64,000 nucleotides of DNA from Afifellaceae bacterium (lineage in GTDB: Bacteria; Pseudomonadota; Alphaproteobacteria; Rhizobiales; Afifellaceae): the NCBI GenBank assembly GCA_028281235.1, contig JANQKG010000056.1:34523-98522 (forward strand). Direction: 5' to 3'. The position numbers and the translations under genes are program-made. This document shows positions 17,126 to 26,222 of this stretch, in pieces. The notes below the pieces were generated by a model. The model had not been told where the DNA came from. It saw nothing but the letters and a program-made list of their open reading frames with translations, and did not search any database. Numbering within the stretch: position 1 is the first letter of the stretch; each line of letters opens with the position of its first letter.

Positions 17126-17515
17126 CGGCGCTGTCATATCGCTGTGCGACAGTCCGAGCGGGCTCTTGAGCCGGGGTGGCTCTGGGGCGGAGCGCCTTCC
17201 GCCCGCCTGAGCCCTGCAAGGAGGGCGAGCAGCGGCGACAGACACCAGTTTTTCTTTCGTTCGCGGAAATGGAAATATGCTTTTTGTTGTTCCCCGGCCT
17301 CACTAGCATCGCCTCGATCTGGTCGAGAGGCCCGAATGACAAGAGTCTTGAGAACTCAGCGGCCTCCGTGGACAGGCAGCACCGCTTCTCCTCGGATTTC
17401 CGCGCGTCGTACCTCTTTGGCCGGCTGCATCGGCCGAGCTCGAACGCCGCGCAGAGTGACGACGCGACAAGGGCCCTGATGAACGACAAGCGCGCAAACC
17501 AATTAGGAGGATGAC
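17126..17515 (+). other. 390-bp upstream region of the Dpp-type operon
   Basis: No convincing coding frame. It contains the LysR-type box at 17247-17309 and ends in an AGGAGG ribosome binding site five bases before the ATG at 17516. The mRNA leader would be about 200 bases if transcription starts just after the box. Confidence 0.6.
17247..17309 (+). promoter_or_regulatory. Candidate LysR-regulated promoter/operator, copy A
   Basis: An AT-rich block that matches 27088-27150 over its length, allowing small gaps. Shared parts in order are AGTTTTT-CTTTCG, CGCG, AAAT, GGAA, TTTT and CTAGCAT. It sits about 210 bp before the first gene of the Dpp-type operon, while copy B sits at the lysR gene. Confidence 0.7.
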
Positions 17516-19132
17516 ATGCTACCCACTCGCCGAAGGCTGCTGACAGCCGCTACGGCCGCCGCTATTGCGGTCACGACCCTTCCGATGGCTCCCGGCCTGA
17601 TCGGCCCGACCGTGGCCCAGGCAGCGGAGGGGGGCACGGTCACATGGGCATTTCTGCGCCGCCCGCAGAGCCTGGATCCGAACATCTGGTCTGGCGGAAG
17701 TGATCTGGGCGTCATGCGCCAGATGTACGATACGCTGATCTGGTCTCCCGCTCCCGGTGAGTTTCAGCCCGGCCTCGCCACGTCCTGGACGGCCTCCGAT
17801 GACGGCCTCGTCTATACGTTCGAGTTGCGCGACGATGTCACCTTTCACGACGGGACGCCCTTCAACGCCGAAGCGGTGAAGTTCATGTTCGAAAGGATCA
17901 AGAACCCGGACTCCAAATCCCTCAACATCGGTGCGATCGGACCCTTCGAGTCGGCCACCGTCGTGGACGAGTTCACGGTCGAGATCAGGCTTTCAGAGCC
18001 CTGGGGCGCGTTTCTGACCAATGTCAGTGAACCGCATCTTTCGCCGACATCGCCCGCGGCAGTGGCTGAGCTGGGCGAGGACTTCGCGCAGAACCCCGTT
18101 GGCACGGGTCCGTTCATGTTCGACCGCTGGTCGGGCAACGATCTCTACATGGTTCGCAATCCGGACTACAATTGGGGTCCCGAGATGGCTGGCGTCGAGG
18201 GCCCGGCCGCTCTTGACGGGATCGTTGTGAAGGAGGTGCCGGAGGCTTCCACGCGCATGAACGCGCTTCGCAGCGGCGAGGTAGACGTGATTCACTTCCC
18301 GGTCATGTCGCAGGTCAGCCAGATGGAGCAAGGCGGCTTCCAGGTCTTCCGTCTGCCGCAGCCCGGCTTCTCCTGGAGCCTCCCGGTCAACGTCACCAAA
18401 TCGCCCACGGATGACTTGCGGGTCCGCCGCGCGATGCTGCACGCGGTCAACAATGAACAGATCGTCAGAACCATCCTCTTCGATCAGGTGCCGCCCGCCT
18501 ACGGGCCGCTGACCGCGGTGACCTTCGGCTACGATCCGGCGGTCAAGGACAGCTTCAGCTATGATCCCGAGCTGGCCGGCCAGCTTCTGGACGAGGCCGG
18601 CTGGGTCTTGCCCGAAGGCGGTACGGTGCGCGAAAAGGACGGACAGCCGCTGCAGATCAAGATGGCGATGTTTGAGTCTTCAGTGAACAAGGCCGTGTCG
18701 GAGCTCGCGCAGGCCATGTTGCAGCAAGTCGGCTTCGACGTGACGCTGAACGTTGCAAACTACCCCGCGTTCGCGACTCAGGTGGCTGAGGCCGACTATC
18801 ACACTGCACAGATGCGCTGGTCGGCCGTCGATCCCGATCAGGTGATCCCGACGATGTTCAACAGCAATCAGATCACCGGCGGCGGGCAGTTCAACCGCAC
18901 CCGGATCGCCGACCCGGAGTTGGACGAACTCATTCGCCAGGCCGGCGCAGTGACGGACACGAAGGAACGGGCTGCGCTCTACAGCCAGATCCAGGCCAAG
19001 GCGATGGAGAATGTTTGGATCATCCCGGTCTATGATGACGTCTGGTTCTTCCTGGCAAAGCCCGAAGTGCAGAACTTCATCGTGGATCGTCAGGGACGTC
19101 CAATGCTCTACGCCGCTACTCTGGCACAGTAG
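17516..19132 (+). CDS. ABC transporter substrate-binding protein, peptide/nickel (SBP family 5)
   Basis: Periplasmic receptor of 538 aa. The N-terminus has arginines (T-R-R-R-L-L), a hydrophobic core and an A-Q-A cleavage site near residue 37, so Sec or Tat export is possible. The family 5 signature lies near L-E-L-R-D-D-V-T-F-H-D-G-T-P-F-N-A. Family members bind peptides, opines, nickel or sugars. An AGGAGG precedes the ATG. It opens a rightward operon with two permeases, three hydrolase-fold genes and two ATPases, controlled by the LysR box. Confidence 0.9.
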   Translation: MLPTRRRLLTAATAAAIAVTTLPMAPGLIGPTVAQAAEGGTVTWAFLRRPQSLDPNIWSGGSDLGVMRQMYDTLIWSPAPGEFQPGLATSWTASDDGLVYTFELRDDVTFHDGTPFNAEAVKFMFERIKNPDSKSLNIGAIGPFESATVVDEFTVEIRLSEPWGAFLTNVSEPHLSPTSPAAVAELGEDFAQNPVGTGPFMFDRWSGNDLYMVRNPDYNWGPEMAGVEGPAALDGIVVKEVPEASTRMNALRSGEVDVIHFPVMSQVSQMEQGGFQVFRLPQPGFSWSLPVNVTKSPTDDLRVRRAMLHAVNNEQIVRTILFDQVPPAYGPLTAVTFGYDPAVKDSFSYDPELAGQLLDEAGWVLPEGGTVREKDGQPLQIKMAMFESSVNKAVSELAQAMLQQVGFDVTLNVANYPAFATQVAEADYHTAQMRWSAVDPDQVIPTMFNSNQITGGGQFNRTRIADPELDELIRQAGAVTDTKERAALYSQIQAKAMENVWIIPVYDDVWFFLAKPEVQNFIVDRQGRPMLYAATLAQ

Positions 19133-19171
19133 CGGCCGCCGAGATCGGGTCGGCGGACATCGTTTGGCGGC

Positions 19172-20119
19172 ATGGCAGGTTATGCTCTCTGGCGGATAGG
19201 CGCAGCGGTCCCAGTACTGTTCGGGATGGTGTTGGTCGTCTTTCTGTTGCTCAACGTCCTACCCGTCGACCCGATCCAGGTAATGATTACGCAGACCGGC
19301 AGCGGCCAGGCTCCCTCGGCCTCTGCCACTCAGGAGACGATCGACAACATCCGCCGCGAACTCGGCCTTGACCGGCCGCTTCACGTGCAGTTCCTCGCGT
19401 ATCTTGGAAACGCGCTATCGGGGGACCTCGGCAGCTCATTTCGCAGCAATCAGCCCGTCGCTGAGATGATCGCCGAGCAATATCCGTACACGATCCGATT
19501 GGCACTGGCCGGTCTGACGGCGACCCTGGTCCTTGGATTGACCTTCGGGATCATCGCCGGTCTTTGGCCGGGCTCCCTGATCGACCGGCTGCTTGTCCTC
19601 GTCGCCACGTTGGGCATCGCCGCGCCGACTTTCTGGCTGGGGCTGATGCTGATCTTCGCCTTCTCGATCGTCTATCCGATCTTTCCCGTCCTGGGCGTCG
19701 GCAGCCTGCAGGCGATCTTCCTGCCGGCCATCACCCTCGGCCTTCCCGGCGCCGCGATCGTCGCCAGGCTGACGCGGTCCAATCTCGCGGCGGTGATGAA
19801 GGAAGATTATATCGTGACCGCCCGGAGCAAGGGTGTGTCCGGGCGTCTGCTGGTGCTGCGGCACGCGATGCCGAATGTGCTTGCGCCGGTCTTGACCGTC
19901 ATCGGCCTTCAATTCGGCAACCTGATGACGGGAACGGTGATCGTGGAGACGGTGTTCAGCCGGCCGGGGATCGGAAGGCTGGGCGTCGATGCGATCCTGC
20001 AATCCGACTACCCGGTCGTCCAGGGCTTCACGCTGGTCATGGCCACGACATATGTGGTGGTCAATCTCATGGTCGACCTGATCCACATGTGGGTGGACCC
20101 GCGGATCCGCGATCAATGA
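19172..20119 (+). CDS. ABC transporter permease, DppB type
   Basis: Inner-membrane permease of 315 aa with about six membrane segments. Hallmarks are the N-terminal L-N-V-L-P-V-D-P, the periplasmic region ending in L-G-L-D-R-P-L-H-V-Q, and the coupling loop V-T-A-R-S-K-G-V near residue 213. It pairs with the DppC-type gene, whose start it overlaps by four bases. Confidence 0.92.
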   Translation: MAGYALWRIGAAVPVLFGMVLVVFLLLNVLPVDPIQVMITQTGSGQAPSASATQETIDNIRRELGLDRPLHVQFLAYLGNALSGDLGSSFRSNQPVAEMIAEQYPYTIRLALAGLTATLVLGLTFGIIAGLWPGSLIDRLLVLVATLGIAAPTFWLGLMLIFAFSIVYPIFPVLGVGSLQAIFLPAITLGLPGAAIVARLTRSNLAAVMKEDYIVTARSKGVSGRLLVLRHAMPNVLAPVLTVIGLQFGNLMTGTVIVETVFSRPGIGRLGVDAILQSDYPVVQGFTLVMATTYVVVNLMVDLIHMWVDPRIRDQ

Positions 20120-21006
20120 CGGACCGGACCGCAGAACCGGCGGGCAACGACCTTGCTTTGGCCGCCGATGCGTCGGACCGGCCTCGGCCGGTGGGCCTGC
20201 TTAAGCTCTTCATGGCGCCGAGCGCGTTCGGGCTCCTCATTATCGTCCTTCTCGCCGTCTCCGCGGATTTCATTGCGCCCTACGGCGAGGCGGAGATCGA
20301 TCCGATCAACGCTTTGATGCCGCCGTCCTGGGGTCATCCCTTCGGCACCGACCTGTTCGGCCGCGATGTTTTCTCGCGGGTGCTCTACGGTGGTCAGCTT
20401 TCGCTGTTCATCGGTTGTACAGCCGCGCTGATCGGCGGCACGATCGGGGCCCTCGTGGGGGTCGCGGCCGGCTTTTTCGGCAAGCTGACGGACAGCATTG
20501 CGATGCGGTTCATCGACATCCTGCTGGCGTTTCCCGGAACGCTTCTTGCAATCGTCATCGTGGCGGTGCTGGGGCCGAGCATGATCAACCTCATCATTGC
20601 CGTCGGCATCGCGTCGGCGCCGGGATATGCGCGCTTGGTGCGCAGCCACGCATTGTCCCTGCGCAGCATGGAATATGTGACGGCGTCGCGCGTGATCGGG
20701 GTTCGTCCCTGGACGATCATCTTTCGTCACATATTGCCGAACCTAAGGAACTCGGTGATCGTTTACGCAACGCTCGATATTGCCACGGTGATCCTGATCG
20801 CCGCCGGACTGGGTTTTCTGGGGCTTGGCGCGCGTCCGCCCACTGCGGAGTGGGGGCTGATGGTCGCGGACGGGCGAGAAACGCTCCAGATCGCCTGGTG
20901 GGTGACGGCGTTTCCTGGCCTGGCAATCTTGGTCACCACATTGTGCATCTACTCGTTCGGCGAACGGCTCGCCACGTTCCTGGATCCAAAACAAGCCCGC
21001 TTCTGA
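20116..21006 (+). CDS. ABC transporter permease, DppC type
   Basis: Inner-membrane permease of 296 aa. It has H-P-F-G-T-D-L-F-G-R-D-V-F-S-R, the signature of DppC-class proteins after the first membrane segment, and the coupling loop V-T-A-S-R-V-I-G-V. The open frame continues upstream to 19564 inside dppB; the real start is the ATG at 20116, overlapping the previous stop by four bases. It completes the channel with the gene at 19172. Confidence 0.92.
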   Translation: MTDRTAEPAGNDLALAADASDRPRPVGLLKLFMAPSAFGLLIIVLLAVSADFIAPYGEAEIDPINALMPPSWGHPFGTDLFGRDVFSRVLYGGQLSLFIGCTAALIGGTIGALVGVAAGFFGKLTDSIAMRFIDILLAFPGTLLAIVIVAVLGPSMINLIIAVGIASAPGYARLVRSHALSLRSMEYVTASRVIGVRPWTIIFRHILPNLRNSVIVYATLDIATVILIAAGLGFLGLGARPPTAEWGLMVADGRETLQIAWWVTAFPGLAILVTTLCIYSFGERLATFLDPKQARF

Positions 21007-21033
21007 GAACGACCGAGCGAGACCGGAGAGCAC

Positions 21034-21702
21034 ATGCCCTTTCGAACGCCTTACCACATGCTGATGCGCCCGATGCCGCTGGCATCCGTCAGAGCCGGAG
21101 CGGCGGCGCTTGTGCTGATCGATGTTCAAGGCTTCACGATGCGCCGGGGCGAGGGGCTTGACGCCGAGGCAGCCCGTCGCGGCATCACCGGAGAGTTCGA
21201 CGAATACTATCAGCAAGCCGAGGCGGCCGCGCGCAACGCGGCGCGGATTCTTGCGCGGGCGCGGGAGGCCAAGATCGATGTCTGGCACATCCGTACCGCA
21301 GCGGTCGACAACCTTTCGCCGCACTTCCGCCTCAGCGGACTGGACCGCCCGGCTCCAGGCGCCACGGCCGAACAATCCCTGGCAGGCCTCGAACCGCTGC
21401 CGGACGAGCGGGTCATCGAACGGGGCGCCTACAGCATCTTTCTGGGAACTGGTCTTCGGGAGGATCTTGAGCGTCTCAGGATCGGGACGCTGATCCTGTG
21501 CGCCGCGATGGCCAACATCGCGCTCGTTCTGGGCGCGAGAGAAGCTGCCGACCGCGGCTTCAGCGTGCTTGCGGTTCACGACGCAAGCGCGAGCGAGACG
21601 TTGCAATGGCACGGCATGACGATGCAGGGGCTCGGCGGAGGGGCGATCCGCACCGTCTGGACCGGAGATGTCCTGGACATGATCGCGGGGGTGAAGCGTT
21701 GA
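21034..21702 (+). CDS. Isochorismatase-fold protein lacking the catalytic cysteine
   Basis: A 222-aa cysteine-hydrolase-superfamily protein. Asp30 of the triad is present (L-I-D-V-Q), but the lysine position reads R130 (I-E-R-G-A-Y-S) and the segment that normally ends in the nucleophile reads L-C-A-A-M-A-N-I-A-L, so the cysteine position is alanine near residue 163. Members with the triad hydrolyse amides such as N-carbamoylsarcosine, nicotinamide or ureidoacrylate. This one is probably non-catalytic, binding or scaffolding, unless the alignment by eye is shifted. It lies between the permeases and the phosphotriesterase gene. Confidence 0.75.
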   Translation: MPFRTPYHMLMRPMPLASVRAGAAALVLIDVQGFTMRRGEGLDAEAARRGITGEFDEYYQQAEAAARNAARILARAREAKIDVWHIRTAAVDNLSPHFRLSGLDRPAPGATAEQSLAGLEPLPDERVIERGAYSIFLGTGLREDLERLRIGTLILCAAMANIALVLGAREAADRGFSVLAVHDASASETLQWHGMTMQGLGGGAIRTVWTGDVLDMIAGVKR

Positions 21703-22676
21703 AACGAGTTCGGACGGTTCTGGGCGACATCGCGCCCGAAGAGCTGGGCGTCACCGCCCCGCATGAGCATCTCTGGTGCGATCAGCGGCTTTGCCGCGGC
21801 GCCGACTTCCCCGAAGCGGGTGAGAAGATGCTGATTCAGGATCTCGACATGATCGTGGACGAAGCCAACGCCTTTGCGAAAGCGGGCGGCCGCGCGATCT
21901 GCGAGATGACACTGCCCGGATGGGGACGTGACGTCGCGAAACTCGCCGAGATCTCGCGCAGAACCGGTCTTCACGTCGTCGCGACCACAGGCTTCTACAT
22001 CGAAGCCTGTCACCCGACCTTCGTGGCTGAAAAGACCTGCGACGAACTCACGGCGTTTCTCGTGAAAGAGCTTATGGACGGCGTCGACGGCTCGCCCCAT
22101 CGCGCCGGCCTGCTGAAAGCGGCCGTCGGCGGCGTGCGGATCGAGGGGCAGGAAGAGAAGTGCATACGCGCCGTGGCGCGCGCGCACGTGCGGACTGGGA
22201 TGTCGATCACCACGCATACCTCCGCGTCCGCCAGGTTCCACATCGACGGGGGCAACGCGGGCACCATGTTCCTCGATCTCTTCGAGGAAGAGGGTGTGGA
22301 CATCTCTCGCGTCATCATCGGTCATTGCGACGAGAACGCCGACATCCGTCAGCTGACCGCGCTGATGGAGCGCGGCGCCTACGTCCAGTTCGACGTGATC
22401 GGCAAGGAGCACTGGCTTCTCGACACGACCCGCGCCGATTTGGTGGCTGCGCTTGCAGAGCGCGGCTACAGCGGGCGCCTGATGCTGTCGGGAGATCGGA
22501 ACCGCCAATCGGAGATGCACGTCTCCGGAGGCAAGGGCTACGACTACATCCTGCTCAGATTTCTGCCGATGGTTCGCGAGCGTGGCGTCACCGAGGCGCA
22601 AATCCATGAAATGCTGGTGGCCAATCCCGCCGACATCTTCAGCACGATAATCGATCAAGAGAAGGAGGCGGCGTGA
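21699..22676 (+). CDS. Phosphotriesterase-family metal-dependent hydrolase (PHP/lactonase-like)
   Basis: TIM-barrel amidohydrolase-superfamily enzyme of 325 aa. The metal ligands of the phosphotriesterase family appear complete: H22-x-H24 in P-H-E-H-L, the carbamylated lysine candidate K140 in L-L-K-A-A-V-G-G, histidines in T-T-H-T-S-A and I-G-H-C-D, and an aspartate in L-S-G-D-R-N. Family members hydrolyse lactones, phosphotriesters or N-acyl compounds. The start is TTG at 21699, overlapping the previous stop (TTGA), with a run of Gs upstream. It is the only hydrolase in this operon with an apparently intact active site. Confidence 0.82.
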   Translation: MKRVRTVLGDIAPEELGVTAPHEHLWCDQRLCRGADFPEAGEKMLIQDLDMIVDEANAFAKAGGRAICEMTLPGWGRDVAKLAEISRRTGLHVVATTGFYIEACHPTFVAEKTCDELTAFLVKELMDGVDGSPHRAGLLKAAVGGVRIEGQEEKCIRAVARAHVRTGMSITTHTSASARFHIDGGNAGTMFLDLFEEEGVDISRVIIGHCDENADIRQLTALMERGAYVQFDVIGKEHWLLDTTRADLVAALAERGYSGRLMLSGDRNRQSEMHVSGGKGYDYILLRFLPMVRERGVTEAQIHEMLVANPADIFSTIIDQEKEAA

Positions 22677-24166
22677 TGCCGGAGGCGTCCGAATTGAAGC
22701 GCGAAATCGAGGCACGGCTTAATGACCACGAGGCGCGTATCCGCGACTATGTACGCCAGCCCAGCATCAGCCTGGAGCGCCAGGCCCTCGACAGCGGTGC
22801 GGCGGGGCTCGCGGAGGCGCTTGTCGATCTCGGCTGCGCGGATGCGGAGGTGGTCGATCTCGGTGACGGCTATCCCGGCGTCTGGGGGCGGCTGGATTTC
22901 GGCCGACCGAAGACCGTCCTGATCTACGGTCACTACGATGTACGTCCGGTCGGCACCGAACCCTGGACGTATGAGCCGTTCGAAGGGTTCATCGGCCAGT
23001 TCGACGGTTTTTCGAAGGCTGTCCTGGCGCGCGGTGCCGCCGCCAAGGGGCCGCTCATGGCCTTCATATGCGCCATGAAGACACGTGTTGACCTGAGCGG
23101 CAGCCCGCCGGTCAACCTGGCCTTCCTGATCGAGGGGGCGGAGATCCTTGGAAGTCCCAACTACGCCGGCCTTGTCGAAGCCAAGCGGGACAAACTGTCC
23201 GATGTTACAGCCCTCTATGGCCCTCGGTCGGGGCAGGGCCCGGACGGCACTGTCGGCTTCTCGCTTGGCTACAAGGGGATGATCTATTTCGACATGGTGG
23301 CCTCGTCGGAGGCATGGGGGCGGGGCCCCTTGGGTGGATCGGTCCACAGCTCGACCAACGTTCTGGCCGATAACCCTGCCTGGCGGCTGGTGCAGGCGAT
23401 GGCCACGATTGCCGACCCTGAAACGGGCGACATCTTGATCCCGGCGCTGCGCGAGGCCGTCTCACGCCCCAAATCGATCGCCGAGTGGGAAGAGCCGCTG
23501 GTCCAGGAATTGGCGGACCGGCTCACCGCCAACGACCCCAACACCGTCATCCCCGGCCTGAACCCGGCGTTCCCGGTTCGCCGTTTCAAGCGGGACGTGG
23601 CCGGCAGGGAGATGGCCGAGCGCTATCTGTACGGCGCCGCGATCAACGTTTCGAGCTTGCGGTCGGGGTACACGGGACCTGGGACGAAATCCTTCCTGCT
23701 TCCTCACGAGGCCCGCGCGACGCTGGACCTGAGGGTTGTCTCGCAGACGCCGGCGAACGAGCTTGTGGCGATGCTCCGCAAGCACTTGGACGATGCAGGC
23801 TTTGCCGATATCGCGCTTGAGATTCACTCAGCCTATGACTGGAACCAGACCGCACCCGATTCCGATCTGGTATCCGCCGCGACTTCCACGCTCCGAGACA
23901 TGGGGATGCGACACAAGGCGTGGCCGATGCAGGCCTTCGGTGGCCCGTGGGCACATTATGGCAGGGTCTTCGGCATTCCGGCCCTCCAAGGCGGCGCACC
24001 GGGCCTCGGGGCCCGGGCGGCCACGAGTGACGAATATTTCGTTCTGGAAGGGAAGGACGGTATCGCCGGTCTGGTGGAGCTGGAGATCTTTTACAACGCG
24101 TTCCTCGATGCATATGCGGCGTTCGACACTGCGGCTGAGCCCAGAGCGGCCGCTGCGGACGCCTGA
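22676..24166 (+). CDS. M20-fold peptidase homologue with degenerate metal site
   Basis: A 496-aa protein aligned to M20 dipeptidases. H86-x-D88 in G-H-Y-D-V is kept. The usual G-R-G-x-x-D-D-K-G segment reads A-R-G-A-A-A-K-G, so the bridging aspartate is lost. The E-G-x-E-E-x-G-S segment reads E-G-A-E-I-L-G-S, keeping the base Glu156 but not the next ligand. The S-D-T segment reads Y-G-P-R, and the last histidine position (A-H-x-x-N-E) reads A-A-T-S-D-E. Most zinc ligands are therefore missing and peptidase activity is doubtful. It starts at ATG 22676, touching the previous stop (TGATG), with GGAGG upstream. Confidence 0.8.
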   Translation: MPEASELKREIEARLNDHEARIRDYVRQPSISLERQALDSGAAGLAEALVDLGCADAEVVDLGDGYPGVWGRLDFGRPKTVLIYGHYDVRPVGTEPWTYEPFEGFIGQFDGFSKAVLARGAAAKGPLMAFICAMKTRVDLSGSPPVNLAFLIEGAEILGSPNYAGLVEAKRDKLSDVTALYGPRSGQGPDGTVGFSLGYKGMIYFDMVASSEAWGRGPLGGSVHSSTNVLADNPAWRLVQAMATIADPETGDILIPALREAVSRPKSIAEWEEPLVQELADRLTANDPNTVIPGLNPAFPVRRFKRDVAGREMAERYLYGAAINVSSLRSGYTGPGTKSFLLPHEARATLDLRVVSQTPANELVAMLRKHLDDAGFADIALEIHSAYDWNQTAPDSDLVSAATSTLRDMGMRHKAWPMQAFGGPWAHYGRVFGIPALQGGAPGLGARAATSDEYFVLEGKDGIAGLVELEIFYNAFLDAYAAFDTAAEPRAAAADA

Positions 24167-25188
24167 TGGACGCAAGCGCGAAATCTGAGGCACCGCTTCT
24201 TCAGGCCGAAAATCTGAGTGTCGGTTTCCGGACGCATGACCGCATCGTGACGGTCGTCGACGGTGTCGATTTTGCGCTGCACCCCGGCCAGGTAACAGGC
24301 CTCGTCGGCGAGTCCGGAAGCGGCAAGAGCGTCACGATGCTGGCGCTTGCCCGCCTTCTGCCGGAGAACGGCACAGCGGTGACCGCCGACCGGCTTGAGT
24401 ACCGCGGCTCCAACATCCTCAGCATGACGCGGCGTGATCTTCGCCGGCTCCGCGGACTTGAGATGGGTTTCGTGTTCCAGAATCCGTTCCACAGCCTGAA
24501 TCCGCTCCTGCCGGTCGGCCTGCAAATCCGCGAAGCTTTGGAGCAGCAGACCGGATTGTCCAGGACGGCCGCCAAGGATCGCGTTGTCGAGCTCCTTGAC
24601 CGTGTTGGCATTCCCGATTCCCGACAACGGATCGGCGACTACCCTCACCAGTTCTCCGGTGGCATGTGCCAACGCGTCATGATTGCCATGGCAATTGCCT
24701 GCGAACCGGCGATCATCCTAGCCGACGAGCCCACCACAGCGCTCGATGTGACCATCCAGGCGCAGATCCTTGAGCTCCTAGCCTCCCTCGTCGCCGAGAC
24801 CGGCACGGCCATCATGCTCGTCACCCACGACCTCGGGATCGCGGCGAGTGTCTGCGATCATGTTCATGTGATGTATGCGGGGCAGATCGTGGAATCGGCA
24901 TCCGTCGATACATTGTTTTACGATTCGCGGATGCCGTACACTTGGGGTCTTCTGGACTCGGTGCCGCGTTTCGACAGAAGCGCAAGGGAGCGCCTGCCAT
25001 ATATCAGCGGACGGCCGCCTCTTCCGGTCGAGTTCGGAAGCCATTGTCGGTTCGCGCCGCGCTGCGGACACGCGCGAGATGATTGCCGGTCATTGATGCC
25101 GTTGCTGACTCCGCGAGGAAGCTCCGCTCACCTTGCCCGATGCATCGGGACACAGGCCGGTGGCTGGCTGGAGGGACGAGGACGGTGA
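24166..25188 (+). CDS. ABC transporter ATP-binding protein, DppD type
   Basis: Nucleotide-binding subunit of 340 aa with Walker A G-E-S-G-S-G-K-S, signature F-S-G-G-M-C-Q-R, Walker [12 protein letters not shown] and switch histidine T-H-D-L. The C-terminal oligopeptide/dipeptide domain has the C-R-F-A-P-R-C pattern with cysteines typical of DppD/OppD (iron-sulfur site in some). Starts at ATG 24166, overlapping the M20 stop by one base. Confidence 0.93.
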   Translation: MDASAKSEAPLLQAENLSVGFRTHDRIVTVVDGVDFALHPGQVTGLVGESGSGKSVTMLALARLLPENGTAVTADRLEYRGSNILSMTRRDLRRLRGLEMGFVFQNPFHSLNPLLPVGLQIREALEQQTGLSRTAAKDRVVELLDRVGIPDSRQRIGDYPHQFSGGMCQRVMIAMAIACEPAIILADEPTTALDVTIQAQILELLASLVAETGTAIMLVTHDLGIAASVCDHVHVMYAGQIVESASVDTLFYDSRMPYTWGLLDSVPRFDRSARERLPYISGRPPLPVEFGSHCRFAPRCGHARDDCRSLMPLLTPRGSSAHLARCIGTQAGGWLEGRGR

Positions 25189-26222
25189 GCGATGCAAGGC
25201 CACTGATCGAGCTCGACGACCTAGTCGTGCAATATCGGGTGGGCGCCGGCATACGTCCCGGTTCGGCCAGGCGTTTCAACGCAGTCGACCGGGTCACGCT
25301 CCGCGTCCGGCCGGGCGAGGTGTTCGGCCTGGTGGGAGAGTCGGGCTGCGGGAAGACGACGCTGGGGCGGGCCATACTCAGAATTGTCGATCCGGCCTCT
25401 GGTGTCATCCGCTTTGACGGCCAGGACATCACCCGCGTGGCGCAAAGCGAGCTTCGCAGGCTGCGACGCGATACACAGATGATCTTCCAGGATCCCTACG
25501 GCAGCCTCAATCCGCGCATGTCGGTGGAGCGCATCGTGGGCGAGCCCATCCGCACCCATGAAACCACGAACCGTGCCACGATACGCCGAAGGGTGGGCGA
25601 GGTCCTTGAAGCCGTTGGTATCGATCCGGCGCGTATGGGCGACTTCCCGCACCAGTTTTCGGGCGGCCAGCGCCAGCGGATCGGTATCGCCCGCGCCATG
25701 GCCATCCGTCCACGCTTTATCGTCTGCGATGAAGCGACCTCGGCGCTCGATGTCTCGGTGCAGGCTCAGATCATCAATCTGCTGGACGATCTGCGGCGCG
25801 ATTTCGGGCTCACCTACCTGATGATCTCGCACGACCTGGGCTCGCTGCGACAGCTCTGCGACCGGATCGGTGTGATGTACCTGGGGCGTCTTGTGGAGGT
25901 GGCAAGCGTCGAGCGGATATTCGATGCCCCCCGTCACCCCTATACGCGCAGCCTGCTGTCGGCGATGCCCATCCCTGACCCGCGGGTAGAGCGGGCGCGC
26001 AAGAGGATCGTTCTGAGCGGCGATGTGCCGAGCCCCCTGGCGGCGCCCACCGGATGCTGCTTCCATACACGCTGTTGGCTTCGCCAAGAGATGGGCCAAC
26101 CCGAGATATGCCGAACGGATACGCCGGAACTGGCCGAGCGCGGCGGCGAAGGCCGCGTCGCCTGCCATTTCGCGGACGAAGAACCGGCGACCGATGATGT
26201 CAGTGCGCCATCTTTGTCATAG
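25185..26222 (+). CDS. ABC transporter ATP-binding protein, DppF type
   Basis: Second nucleotide-binding subunit, 345 aa. Walker A G-E-S-G-C-G-K-T, signature F-S-G-G-Q-R-Q-R, Walker B V-C-D-E-A-T-S-A-L-D, and the C-terminal domain with C-C-F-H-T-R-C-W. The start is GTG at 25185, overlapping the dppD stop by four bases; the longer frame from 25083 is inside dppD. Its 3' end overlaps the convergent LysR gene by 23 bases. Confidence 0.92.
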   Translation: MSDARPLIELDDLVVQYRVGAGIRPGSARRFNAVDRVTLRVRPGEVFGLVGESGCGKTTLGRAILRIVDPASGVIRFDGQDITRVAQSELRRLRRDTQMIFQDPYGSLNPRMSVERIVGEPIRTHETTNRATIRRRVGEVLEAVGIDPARMGDFPHQFSGGQRQRIGIARAMAIRPRFIVCDEATSALDVSVQAQIINLLDDLRRDFGLTYLMISHDLGSLRQLCDRIGVMYLGRLVEVASVERIFDAPRHPYTRSLLSAMPIPDPRVERARKRIVLSGDVPSPLAAPTGCCFHTRCWLRQEMGQPEICRTDTPELAERGGEGRVACHFADEEPATDDVSAPSLS

